A stretch of DNA of 17,810 nucleotides from an uncultured bacterium. Its GTDB lineage: Bacteria > Cyanobacteriota > Vampirovibrionia > Gastranaerophilales > Gastranaerophilaceae. The translations under genes and the position numbers were made by a program. The first letter of the stretch is position 1; the number at the start of each line of letters is the position of its first letter. The stretch lies in assembly GCA_900549855.1 (NCBI GenBank), contig URPS01000043.1, positions 1 to 17,810 on the forward strand. The letters are read 5' to 3'. Under the pieces are notes generated by a model that made no database searches, was not told where the DNA came from, and saw only the letters and a list, made by a program, of their open reading frames with translations. Shown here piece after piece: positions 1-6,431 of the stretch.

Positions 1-59
1 ATTTTGTAGTTCAATAGTGCTGCGATTGTTTCTTGAATTCACCTTAGTTTTTATGTAAA

Positions 60-91
60 TTTTTGTAACAAAAACGCAAGTTTTACAAAAA
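60..91. other. AT-rich hairpin upstream of first gene
   Basis: TTTTTGT at 60-66 can pair with ACAAAAA at 85-91, and AAAAC at 71-75 with GTTTT at 80-84, closed by a GCAA tetraloop. A four-base bulge sits on the 5' side. It lies about 50 bp upstream of the first start codon. No T-run follows on the plus strand, so it is not a clear terminator for a gene entering from the left. It may be a leader hairpin or chance in AT-rich DNA. Confidence 0.25.
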
Positions 92-140
92 ACATGTTTT
101 TAATCATGTAGAAGTGTGATTTCCGTATGGAGGTTAAAGT

Positions 141-518
141 ATGTATAGTTATAATGTTGCGTTTTGTCGTGGCGGAGAAACAACCGGTAGTGTTGGAAAA
201 TGTCCGGCTGTTACTGACAATAAAGAACTTGTAAAACCGGCTTCTTTTGATGCAGAAGAGGTTGGTGATACGGTATGTTTTAAAGGACGTGGCGAAGAAA
301 AATCTTCATTTTGTGGAAAAATTTTTAAGACAGGCATGTTTGTAGCTGCGGCAGTTGGTGGACTTGGTTATGCTCATAAAGCAAATTTGGTTGGAAAGCT
401 TGAGAATGGCAAAATTAAGGATATTTTGAAAAAGACGGATGTGATAACAGAACCTTGTCATAAAGCATGCCATTTTGTAAAAAAATATTGGTCAGAACTT
501 TTAGGAGTAATATATTAA
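141..518 (+). CDS. Hypothetical small protein, 125 aa
   Basis: I do not recognise this protein. The ATG at 141 follows a strong ribosome site (GGAGG at 129-133, 7 bp spacing), which supports translation. The N-terminus reads NVAFCRG at residues 5-11, resembling the starts of two other proteins in this window. A second similar patch, VCFKG, is near residue 46. Residues about 64-79 are small and hydrophobic (GMFVAAAVGGLGY), which could be one weak membrane segment. Several cysteines are spread along the chain (residues 9, 21, 46, 58, 106, 110). There is no signal peptide of the usual form. No terminator is visible before the next gene. It seems to stand alone, and I infer no function. Confidence 0.65.
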   Translation: MYSYNVAFCRGGETTGSVGKCPAVTDNKELVKPASFDAEEVGDTVCFKGRGEEKSSFCGKIFKTGMFVAAAVGGLGYAHKANLVGKLENGKIKDILKKTDVITEPCHKACHFVKKYWSELLGVIY

Positions 519-671
519 CAAAAATTTAAACTAATTTAATATAAATATTACGTTTTGTGAAGGTGTAAAATGCTTAATTTTAGGCAGTTAGTATAACTTT
601 TCTACAACTAAAGTATAAAATTTGAAAAAAACATTAAAGTTTTTGAAAATTATGCCGTTATATAGAATACA

Positions 672-702
672 GAGAATGAGGAATTTTTATTAACCTCATC
701 TC
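672..702 (+). promoter_or_regulatory. Leader hairpin before GAF/HD-GYP gene
   Basis: In the 219-bp gap between the first two genes, ATGAGG (676-681) pairs with CCTCAT (694-699). A GAG/CTC extension, past one bulged base, lengthens the stem. It ends about 35 bp before the start codon at 738. No T-run follows, so it is a leader structure rather than a terminator. I found no convincing -35/-10 pair in this gap. Its role is unknown. Confidence 0.3.
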
Positions 703-737
703 ACAGGTCTTAAATATCGCATGTAGGAAGGAATATT

Positions 738-2105
738 ATGACAGATAAAGAAGAAATGGGTGCATCACTTTTCAGCCGTTCATTGGATTTGATGGAAGAT
801 GATCCGCTAGAAGAAATTTTTGCACTCAATATTGGCGACTTTGTATCTGAATATTTAATATCTGAAGATTTAGCAAATAAAATTGGCAAGGATGTCAAAG
901 ATAAAACCGCTAGACTAAAATCTCAATTAAAAGAGCTTGTTTCCATATATTCTTTAGATAACACTCTTTGCGTTTTGGGATTTAGCTCTCAAGATGAATA
1001 TGTGGTTTACAATTCTATCGCTAAAACTTTAACTCAAATTTTGGACGTAGACGCATGCCATATTTACTTAACAAAAGAATTTACAAAAGGATTGGATTTT
1101 GATAACAAAGTTTTAGGACTGGTCGGTTCATCTATTGATTTTGACGAAGACATTTATGCAAAAAAACTTGGTTATTCTGCTGATGACAAATCTATCGTTG
1201 TTAAAGCGTTCAACACATTAGAAAAAGTTCAAATCAAAGATGTTTCTAAGATTGACAGTTTTATTCCTAAATATGAATTAAAAGAGTTTGATGTTAAGTC
1301 ATTGGCAATTGTTCCAATGCATAACAACGCACATATTGTGGGTGTAATTGTTATTGAGAACTATAAAGAAAAAATGATTAAACGTGCTTATATGGACTTG
1401 TTAGAAACAATCGGACGCTTATTCGGAACTTCTATGCACCTTCAAAAAACTATTGAAGAAACAGACTCTTTAATCAATGATGAAGAAGTTTTTGCAGAAG
1501 ATTTGCAGCACAAGAGAGCTGAACTTACTGCGCTAATCGGCGACTTGGGAGTTCAACAACAAGCGTTTGTTCAAAAACTTGCAAAAGCGGTGGATGAAAA
1601 AGGACAATATAAAGTTGCTCACTCTCAAAATACAGCGGATTTATCAAGAAAATTGTGTAAACAAATAGGCTTGAATGAAAAAACAACGGATTTGATTTAT
1701 TATGCAGGCTTGCTGCAAAACATCGGTAAAATTACACTTCCGGAATCTTTGTTCTCAAATAAGGGCAAACTTTCTAAGGAAGAGTGGGAAAAATTGCAAA
1801 ATCACCCTAATGTTGGTGTAAATTTGTTGATGAATATCAATTTCTTATCAGAAGTGATTCCTTATATCCACTACCATAAAGAGCGTTGGGACGGTAGAGG
1901 AGAACCGGAAGGTTTGAAAGGCAATTCAATTCCATTCGGCTCAAGAATTATTGCAGTTGCTGATGCTTATACAGCCATGACTTCTGATAGGTCATACAGA
2001 AAAGCAATGGCAAAAGACGAGGCACTAAAAGTTATTAAAGATGAAGCCGGCATAAAATGGGACCCAACAGTCGTAAATGCTTTGTTTGAAGTCGTAAATG
2101 GTTAA
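738..2105 (+). CDS. GAF domain protein with degenerate HD-GYP domain
   Basis: A 455-residue two-domain signalling protein. Residues about 65-235 read as a GAF-type sensor domain, followed by a linker helix and an HD-GYP domain (about 275-455). HD-GYP proteins normally hydrolyse cyclic-di-GMP using a metal site. Here the outline is kept: H295, H356, D385-G386 and D409. The defining residues are not. The HD pair is Q327-N328, the HHE motif reads H-K-E (380-382), and GYP reads G-E-P (388-390). I infer loss of phosphodiesterase activity, leaving perhaps a sensor or binding protein. The start is set by AGGAAGGA, 5 bp upstream of ATG 738. The gene converges on an intact HD-GYP gene only 2 bp away. 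The domain call is firm; the loss of activity is inference. Confidence 0.88.
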   Translation: MTDKEEMGASLFSRSLDLMEDDPLEEIFALNIGDFVSEYLISEDLANKIGKDVKDKTARLKSQLKELVSIYSLDNTLCVLGFSSQDEYVVYNSIAKTLTQILDVDACHIYLTKEFTKGLDFDNKVLGLVGSSIDFDEDIYAKKLGYSADDKSIVVKAFNTLEKVQIKDVSKIDSFIPKYELKEFDVKSLAIVPMHNNAHIVGVIVIENYKEKMIKRAYMDLLETIGRLFGTSMHLQKTIEETDSLINDEEVFAEDLQHKRAELTALIGDLGVQQQAFVQKLAKAVDEKGQYKVAHSQNTADLSRKLCKQIGLNEKTTDLIYYAGLLQNIGKITLPESLFSNKGKLSKEEWEKLQNHPNVGVNLLMNINFLSEVIPYIHYHKERWDGRGEPEGLKGNSIPFGSRIIAVADAYTAMTSDRSYRKAMAKDEALKVIKDEAGIKWDPTVVNALFEVVNG

Positions 2106-2107
2106 TT

Positions 2108-2863
2108 TTACACAGTCTTTTCTAGTGCATTGTAGATTTCCGGCTCAATTGTTCCTGTTTGAACATCTTGTTTAATTATATTCAACGCTTCATCACGATT
2201 GAGCGCATCTTTATAACTCCGCTCCTCTCTTAAAGCTGAATACTTATCCGCAGTAGCAAGCAACTGCGCTGAAATATTTTTGGGGTCATAATCATCCGTA
2301 ATCACAGGATATCCGCTGCCATCAGGTTTTTGATGGTGATATTTTACAAGCTCTAGCACATTTTTATTTACACCTTGGTCTTTTAATAATTCATAACCAA
2401 GTTCTGAATGCTGATTCATAATCCGCTTTTCTTTTTCATTCAAACCACCGCTTTTGTTTAGAATTTTATCAGGGATAAGAACTTTACCATAATCATGCAA
2501 CATTGCAGCTTGTTGCAAATCTATCAAATTTACTTGAGCCTTCATATCCTGCGGAAGTGCCGAATACATTTTTGCAGCCGTAACACGTGTATCCATCAAA
2601 TGCCCGTATTTAAGTTTTTCAAGTTCCGGCATATTAACATTGAGTTTGATATCGTTTTCTTTAAGAATTTCATTTATTCGTGAATTTGTTTTAGCAATAT
2701 TTGTTAGTGCGTTTTTGTCAAGAAAATTATCGTACAAAGGATTGGAATTAAAAGAATCCTTGCGTAATCCTTGCGGAGTGGTGATAATTTGCCCGCTCGA
2801 ACGAAATTGAACATTTGGGATATTAATATTATTAAATATCGGAATATTGTACGAAAAATTCAT
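2108..2863 (-). CDS. HD-GYP domain phosphohydrolase, 251 aa
   Basis: A small HD-GYP protein whose motifs look intact: H88, HDYGK at 123-127, H152, HH at 176-177, DGSGYP at 181-186 and D206. The only change seen is E to Q just after the HH pair. This family typically cleaves cyclic-di-GMP to pGpG or GMP. The first 85 residues match no sensor domain I know and are rich in Asn, Ile and Phe, including NVQFRSS at 17-23. There are no membrane segments or receiver domain. The stop lies 2 bp from the stop of the opposing degenerate HD-GYP gene, with no terminator between them, so the transcripts probably overlap. Substrate is inferred from the family. Confidence 0.87.
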   Translation of the reverse strand: MNFSYNIPIFNNINIPNVQFRSSGQIITTPQGLRKDSFNSNPLYDNFLDKNALTNIAKTNSRINEILKENDIKLNVNMPELEKLKYGHLMDTRVTAAKMYSALPQDMKAQVNLIDLQQAAMLHDYGKVLIPDKILNKSGGLNEKEKRIMNQHSELGYELLKDQGVNKNVLELVKYHHQKPDGSGYPVITDDYDPKNISAQLLATADKYSALREERSYKDALNRDEALNIIKQDVQTGTIEPEIYNALEKTV

Positions 2864-3030
2864 CTAAATATTTCACACTAAAATACTACTACACAGTTAT
2901 ATAAAGTATTTTATTAATGACAAATTGATACAAAACCAATAAATTTTAACAAAGTGTTACACAAAAAAAGCAGAAAATCTGGTCGGTTCATTAGTATGTC
3001 AAGTATGTAAACAAATTTAAAGCTGGCATG

Positions 3031-3060
3031 TTGACAGTATTGTGAGGATTGTGTTACAAA
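3031..3060 (+). promoter_or_regulatory. Promoter for rplU-rpmA
   Basis: A perfect -35 box TTGACA (3031-3036) and a -10 box TACAAA (3055-3060) are separated by 18 bp, about 90 bp upstream of rplU. GTGTTACA at 3051-3058 overlaps the -10 and also occurs at 2954-2961, a possible operator pair. The rest of the 285-bp gap (2864-3148) shows no gene. The roughly 80-nt leader could carry ribosomal-protein feedback control, but I see no recognisable structure. Confidence 0.55.
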
Positions 3061-3148
3061 TAGTAATATAAATAGTGTATTAGATAGGTTAATCGTGTTT
3101 AAATGAACAAAATCTGTTCTACGATTCCTCAAAAAGAAAGGAAATACA

Positions 3149-3499
3149 ATGTACGCAATAGTCGAAACAGGTGGTAAACAATACCAAGTTGAAGAAGGAC
3201 GTTATGTTGACGTTGAATTGTTAGGCGAAGAAAAAGACGCTAAAGTTGTTTTTGATAAAGTTGTTATGATTGTAAACGGCAAAAAATCAAAAGTTGGTCA
3301 ACCTTACGTAGCTAACGCAAAAGTTGAAGGTGTAGTTCTTAAAACTGACCGTGCTAAGAAAATTATCGTTTACAAACAAAGACCTAAAAAAGGTTATAGA
3401 AAAAAACAAGGTCACAGACAAGGCTTTGCAAGAGTAATGATTAATAAAATTAGAACAACTGCTTCTAAAGCTAAAGCGGAAGCTGCTTCAGAAGAATAG
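3149..3499 (+). CDS. rplU: 50S ribosomal protein L21
   Basis: Bacterial L21, a 23S rRNA-binding protein of the large subunit. The 116-residue product starts MYAIVETGGKQYQV, the family's hallmark. It also has the conserved basic segment YKQRPKKGYRKKQGHRQ (about 85-102) that contacts rRNA. The C-terminus is a short Lys/Ala/Glu-rich tail, slightly longer than in many homologues. AAAGGA stands upstream at a normal distance. It leads a two-gene unit with rpmA, the usual bacterial order. No Prp-type protease gene lies between them, unlike in many Firmicutes. Confidence 0.97.
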   Translation: MYAIVETGGKQYQVEEGRYVDVELLGEEKDAKVVFDKVVMIVNGKKSKVGQPYVANAKVEGVVLKTDRAKKIIVYKQRPKKGYRKKQGHRQGFARVMINKIRTTASKAKAEAASEE

Positions 3500-3606
3500 T
3501 TTGAATCGGTGTATATTCAGTTTGAATTGCGCCAATAAGGTTGATTGATAGTTTGAAACATAACAAAAGACAACCGATTAAATAAAATAATAAAAGGAGA
3601 ATAAAA

Positions 3607-3861
3607 ATGGCACATAAGAAAGGTATGGGTTCCACCCGTAACGGTCGTGATTCCGAAGCGAAGCGATTAGGCGTTAAAAAGTTCGGTGGAGAAATGGTTA
3701 AAGCCGGTAATATCATCATTCGCCAAAGAGGAACAAAAGTTCACCCTGGTAACAATGTTGGTATCGGTTCTGATGACACTTTGTTTGCTCTTATTGACGG
3801 ACAAGTGAAATTTGAAGCTCACAGACGTGATAGAAAACAAGTTAGTGTTTACGCTGTATAG
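3607..3861 (+). CDS. rpmA: 50S ribosomal protein L27
   Basis: L27, whose N-terminal tail reaches towards the peptidyl-transferase centre. The 84-residue product starts directly MAHKKGMGSTRNGRDS, then continues with GxKxF, IIIRQRGTKVHPG and VGIGSDDTLFAL, all diagnostic. It lacks the cleavable N-terminal extension found in Firmicutes, which fits the absence of a Prp protease gene upstream. The ribosome site AAAGGAGA lies just before the start. It shares the rplU transcript and is followed at once by a strong terminator. Length is typical of the family. Confidence 0.97.
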   Translation: MAHKKGMGSTRNGRDSEAKRLGVKKFGGEMVKAGNIIIRQRGTKVHPGNNVGIGSDDTLFALIDGQVKFEAHRRDRKQVSVYAV

Positions 3862-3882
3862 TTTCATCAATAATTGAATTAT

Positions 3883-3914
3883 AAAAAGCTCTTCTTAAAA
3901 AAGGAGAGCTTTTT
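3883..3914 (+). terminator. Intrinsic terminator of rplU-rpmA
   Basis: AAAAAGCTCT (3883-3892) pairs perfectly with AGAGCTTTTT (3905-3914). The run of Ts forms the 3' arm and tail. It begins about 22 bp after the rpmA stop. Confidence 0.82.
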
Positions 3915-3975
3915 AGTATAATTTGATAGCAAAAAAAAATTTTTACAGGTTTTATTAAGAAAAAAGGAGTAAGGC

Positions 3976-4281
3976 ATGCAAGTTAATCAAGTAAATTCTA
4001 CAAATTTTTCAGGAATAAAAGGAAAGCAAACATTAAAAAAATTTTTAAAAGATGGCTCAACTGCTCATGTGCAAATTTTTAAAGACAATTCAGGTGCTCA
4101 CATTAAAGGACTTGAATGTTTAATTGAAAAAAATAATAGCATCCAAGGCGGATACGGCACATTCAATACAAAAGGTTTGAATAAAAATGAAGTTGCCGGA
4201 TTTTTTGAAAAGATTGGCACCGCAACAAAAGGTGAAATGGATGCGCTTATCAATTTCGCCAAAGGTATTTGCATTAAATAA
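3976..4281 (+). CDS. Hypothetical protein, 101 aa
   Basis: I do not recognise this protein. An AAGGAG ribosome site stands 8 bp upstream of the ATG at 3976. The first residues, including NSTNFSGIKG (7-16), resemble the starts of the proteins at 141 and at 2863 (minus strand). The rest looks like a small soluble alpha/beta protein with basic and Gly/Asn-rich turns, no membrane segment and one pair of cysteines (44 and 99). The upstream gene ends in a terminator and the next gene has its own promoter starting right after this stop codon. This appears to be a single-gene unit, although I could not find a clear promoter for it. Confidence 0.65.
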   Translation: MQVNQVNSTNFSGIKGKQTLKKFLKDGSTAHVQIFKDNSGAHIKGLECLIEKNNSIQGGYGTFNTKGLNKNEVAGFFEKIGTATKGEMDALINFAKGICIK

Positions 4282-4310
4282 TTGCTCAAAACTATAAATT
4301 ATAGTATAAT
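4282..4310 (+). promoter_or_regulatory. Promoter for methyltransferase gene
   Basis: A consensus -10 TATAAT (4305-4310) is preceded at 17 bp by TTGCTC (4282-4287). It starts at the base after the upstream stop codon and lies about 45 bp from the next start codon. Confidence 0.55.
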
Positions 4311-4355
4311 TTTCCAGTACAGTCCTAATGTTAACCCAATAAGAAGGAAGATTAT

Positions 4356-5222
4356 ATGAGTGAGATTTGCAAAAATTGGACACAATGGTTGAAACAAAAC
4401 CGTTTTGCCGGACAAACTCCGGAAATGCAAGAACAAACGATGCGTTGGCTAGAAGCAGTAAGAGATGTTATTCTTGTTTATGCTGATATCAAGCCGTATG
4501 ATGTTGTTCTTGATATAGGAACCGGAACGGGATTATTGGCATTTAAAGCCTTAGAATTGCAGGACTGCAAAGGAAAAGTCATATTTTCTGACATGTTCCA
4601 AGATTGTTTGGACGATTGTAAAAAAATTCTTGATGAATCAGGAATCACTACCGGTTATGAATTATTAAAGAGTCCGGTTGAACATATTGCGCTTGGTGAA
4701 AGCACTGTACATAAAGCTTTAATGCGTTCTGTATTAGTTCACGTAGTTAATAAACAACCTGCAATTAACGAAATTTATCGTGTACTTAAACCTGGTGGAA
4801 AGTTGTGCGCATTTGAACCTATAATACGTTCAAACACCCGATATTGGGAGATTTTGGACAGACACTATATTGATAAATACGAAGATTTTAAAAGAGTTGA
4901 AAATGAAATTATGGAAAATCCTTTGGATTCTTTGTGTAACTTTGATGAACACACATTAGAAACAAATCTTGAAATCGCTGGATTTTCTATTCCGGAAGTT
5001 AAGTTGCAGGAAGTTCGCTCAAAGTACGTAGTGCAGCCAAACATGGTTAGAGAATGGTTTGTAAATCCGCCTTCTCCAAACCAACCATCTACAAGAGAAA
5101 GATATTTGAAGTATTTTGACGAAGCTACTGTAGATAAATTTATGCAAGATGTTTCGAACTACTTAACCGGACGTGAAATTAGTTTGAAAACAAATGCAGT
5201 GTTTATAAATGCTACGAAATAG
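4356..5222 (+). CDS. Class I SAM-dependent methyltransferase
   Basis: A 288-residue methyltransferase of the UbiE/Methyltransf_11-like type. Motif I, VVLDIGTGTGLLAF (49-62), forms the SAM-binding Gly-rich loop. An acidic residue at the end of strand 2 (IFSD) follows, and the later segment EIYRVLKPGGKLCAFEP (about 140-156) is the typical post-motif strand-turn. The C-terminal 130 residues form an extra region with no motif I recognise, so the acceptor substrate cannot be inferred. The ribosome site AGAAGGAAG precedes ATG 4356. It has its own promoter and no linked partner; the following gap begins a separate small-RNA locus. The fold assignment is firm, the substrate unknown. Confidence 0.88.
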   Translation: MSEICKNWTQWLKQNRFAGQTPEMQEQTMRWLEAVRDVILVYADIKPYDVVLDIGTGTGLLAFKALELQDCKGKVIFSDMFQDCLDDCKKILDESGITTGYELLKSPVEHIALGESTVHKALMRSVLVHVVNKQPAINEIYRVLKPGGKLCAFEPIIRSNTRYWEILDRHYIDKYEDFKRVENEIMENPLDSLCNFDEHTLETNLEIAGFSIPEVKLQEVRSKYVVQPNMVREWFVNPPSPNQPSTRERYLKYFDEATVDKFMQDVSNYLTGREISLKTNAVFINATK

Positions 5223-5258
5223 AGGTGAATTCTAATACAAAGTTAGTTGGGCTTGTGC

Positions 5259-5288
5259 TCGACCACTTTTTACACTTTGTGCTATACT
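5259..5288 (+). promoter_or_regulatory. Promoter of small toxin-like transcript
   Basis: -10 TATACT (5283-5288) with -35-like TCGACC (5259-5264), 18 bp spacer, predicting a start near 5295. It lies inside a 470-bp gap and points at the 26-codon ORF at 5405. Confidence 0.5.
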
Positions 5289-5404
5289 AAGTGCAGAACT
5301 TTAATGTTCGGCACAGAGTTAAAAAAGTGCTCTTTCGAAAAGGAGTCTGCTTACAAAATATGGTGTAGACTTTCGGGTTGGCTCCCGACTAGAAAGAGGT
5401 CGAT

Positions 5405-5485
5405 ATGGATAAATTTAATATCAGTTTATTATTGATTTTTATGATTTTATTTGTATTAAAAAACGACTCTCAACCGAAAGGATAA
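5405..5485 (+). CDS. 26-aa single-span membrane peptide, candidate type I toxin
   Basis: A small ORF in an otherwise gene-free gap. ATG 5405 follows AGAAAGAGG (5391-5399) at 5 bp spacing. The peptide begins MDKFN, then residues 6-18 are an unbroken hydrophobic run (ISLLLIFMILFVL), and it ends in a polar tail KNDSQPKG. This is the size and layout of membrane-acting type I toxins such as Fst, TxpA or the Helicobacter AapA family, though I see no sequence identity to any of them. The ribosome site can be sequestered by two alternative upstream elements. An antisense RNA is predicted across the last 8 codons and the 3' UTR. The toxin role is inference; an ordinary small membrane protein is the main alternative. 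Confidence 0.5.
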   Translation: MDKFNISLLLIFMILFVLKNDSQPKG

Positions 5486-5540
5486 GAGCCGTTGACTTTC
5501 TCCAGAGCACTTGGTAGTTTAACGGAAGCTACCACTCTGT
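5457..5540 (-). ncRNA. Antisense RNA, ~84 nt, candidate antitoxin RNA
   Basis: Predicted minus-strand RNA from its own promoter (5547-5575) to an intrinsic terminator. It has two hairpins. First, CAGAG-TGGTAG (5539-5529) pairs with CTACCA and CTCTG (down to 5503), with an AGTG bulge. Second, the terminator stem spans 5493-5462 with a four-base loop, followed by six Ts (5463-5458, two of them in the stem). In that stem, two A/C mismatches on the plus strand become G-U pairs on the minus strand, so the structure fits the minus-strand RNA better. It covers the end of the 26-codon ORF and its 3' UTR, complementary throughout. The antitoxin role is inferred from this layout. Confidence 0.5.
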
Positions 5541-5546
5541 GCTTTT
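5506..5546 (+). terminator. Terminator of toxin-like transcript
   Basis: AGCAC (5506-5510) and TGGTAG (5512-5517) pair with CTACCA (5529-5534) and GTGCT (5539-5543), followed by TTTTATTAT. The stem has an internal loop and the U-tract is imperfect, so this is a moderate terminator. Confidence 0.45.
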
Positions 5547-5575
5547 ATTATAAACTACTATTTTAAAATATTCAA
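5547..5575 (-). promoter_or_regulatory. Promoter of antisense RNA
   Basis: On the minus strand, TTGAAT (5575-5570) and a perfect TATAAT (5552-5547) are separated by 17 bp. The predicted start is near 5540, directed back across the small ORF. Confidence 0.5.
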
Positions 5576-5621
5576 CCTTTTTCATGAAAAATTATTTCGA
5601 TTTAAAATAAAAGAAAAATTA

Positions 5622-5630
5622 TGATACAAT
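5622..5630 (+). promoter_or_regulatory. Extended -10 promoter for kdsB-lpxK
   Basis: TGATACAAT is an extended -10 element (TGn plus TACAAT) about 64 bp before kdsB. The -35 region is only a poor match (TTAAAA near 5602). Confidence 0.4.
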
Positions 5631-5693
5631 GAAAAAGAGTAAATTCCTATTTTAACAAGGATTATAAGGAATATAAAAGAAGGATAGCTATTC

Positions 5694-6431
5694 ATGACAA
5701 AACAAACTGCAATAATTATACCGGCAAGATACGGTTCTTCCAGATTAGAAGGCAAACCATTATTAAAAGCAAATGATAAACCTATTATCCAATGGGTATG
5801 GGAAAAAGCGAGCAAGTGTCCGCTTGTTGATAGAGTAATCGTCGCAACGGATGATGAGAGAATCTTTAATGCTTGCAAAGACTTTGGTGCAGAAGTTGAA
5901 ATGACGTCTACCAATCATAAAAGTGGCAGCGACAGAATTGCAGAAGTAGCTTCCAGACATCCTGAAATCGGTTATATCATCAATCTTCAAGGTGATGAAC
6001 CATTGATTGAACAAGCTAATATTGAACTTGTTATAAAAGGTGTATTGGAAGACGAAAAAGCAGATATTTCTACACTTTTAAGAGAAATCAAGGATGAAGA
6101 AGAGGCGCAAAATCCAAATTTGGTAAAATGCGTTTTTGATGTAAATAATTACGCAATGTATTTCTCTCGCTCAAAAATTCCTTACGAACGTAATAGTGGC
6201 AAATCCAAGATTTACGGTCACTTAGGTATTTATGGATACAAACGTGAAGCTTTATTCAAGATGACTCAACTTCCACAAACAACTTATGAGATGGCAGAAA
6301 GTTTGGAACAATTGAGAGCGCTTCAAAACGGCATGAAAATTAAGGTTGCAATTGTGGACAATATTCCGGTTGGAATTGATACAATGGAAGATTTTGAGAA
6401 GTTTAAAAAAATGGTTGAAGAAAGGCAATAA
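5694..6431 (+). CDS. kdsB: CMP-KDO synthetase (3-deoxy-manno-octulosonate cytidylyltransferase)
   Basis: KdsB activates KDO with CTP to CMP-KDO, the sugar donor for the inner core of lipopolysaccharide, in the cytoplasm. The 245-residue length is normal. Diagnostic motifs are ARYGSSRLEGKPL (11-23, nucleotide binding), VIVATDDERI, SGSDRIAE, NLQGDEPLI (metal/CTP site), YFSRSKIPY and GHLGIYGY. AGAAGGA sits 9 bp upstream of ATG 5694. The stop codon directly abuts the GTG start of lpxK, so the two LPS genes are translated together. The gene shows the presence of an LPS-type outer membrane. Confidence 0.95.
   Translation: MTKQTAIIIPARYGSSRLEGKPLLKANDKPIIQWVWEKASKCPLVDRVIVATDDERIFNACKDFGAEVEMTSTNHKSGSDRIAEVASRHPEIGYIINLQGDEPLIEQANIELVIKGVLEDEKADISTLLREIKDEEEAQNPNLVKCVFDVNNYAMYFSRSKIPYERNSGKSKIYGHLGIYGYKREALFKMTQLPQTTYEMAESLEQLRALQNGMKIKVAIVDNIPVGIDTMEDFEKFKKMVEERQ

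Larger units (their letters stand above)
5295..5546 (+). other. Structured short mRNA with 5'-3' long-range pairing
   Basis: Predicted transcript of about 250 nt carrying the 26-codon ORF. GCACAGAGT (5311-5319) is the exact complement of ACTCTGTGC (5534-5542), so both ends can close on each other. GAAC/GTTC forms a small 5' hairpin (5296-5309). Around the ribosome site, CTCTTTC (5330-5336) is fully complementary to GAAAGAG (5392-5398), and CTTTCGGG...CCCG...GAAAG (about 5370-5396) offers an alternative occluding hairpin. AGTC/GACT with TACA/TGTA makes another hairpin upstream. Such a fold would keep the full-length message untranslated, as known for several type I toxin mRNAs. No folding program was run. 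Confidence 0.45.

Noticed and set aside
2914..3132. 72-codon minus-strand ORF in the rplU upstream gap
   Set aside because: No ribosome site, overlaps the rplU promoter, and its composition looks like translated non-coding AT-rich DNA.
3500..3606. Prp protease gene between rplU and rpmA
   Set aside because: The gap is only 107 bp and non-coding, and L27 has no cleavable N-terminal extension.
5247..5435. 62-codon ORF overlapping the small toxin-like locus
   Set aside because: It has no ribosome site, begins upstream of the predicted transcript start and spans the promoter and hairpins; composition is not protein-like (Cys, Thr, Trp-rich).
5223..5580. 6S RNA, tmRNA or SRP RNA in the structured gap before kdsB
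   Set aside because: The end-to-end pairing invites this, but there is no CCA or tRNA-like end and no Ala-rich tag as in tmRNA, no GGAAGCA-type SRP loop, and no long rod with central bubble as in 6S RNA. An ORF with a ribosome site and an opposing RNA explain it better.
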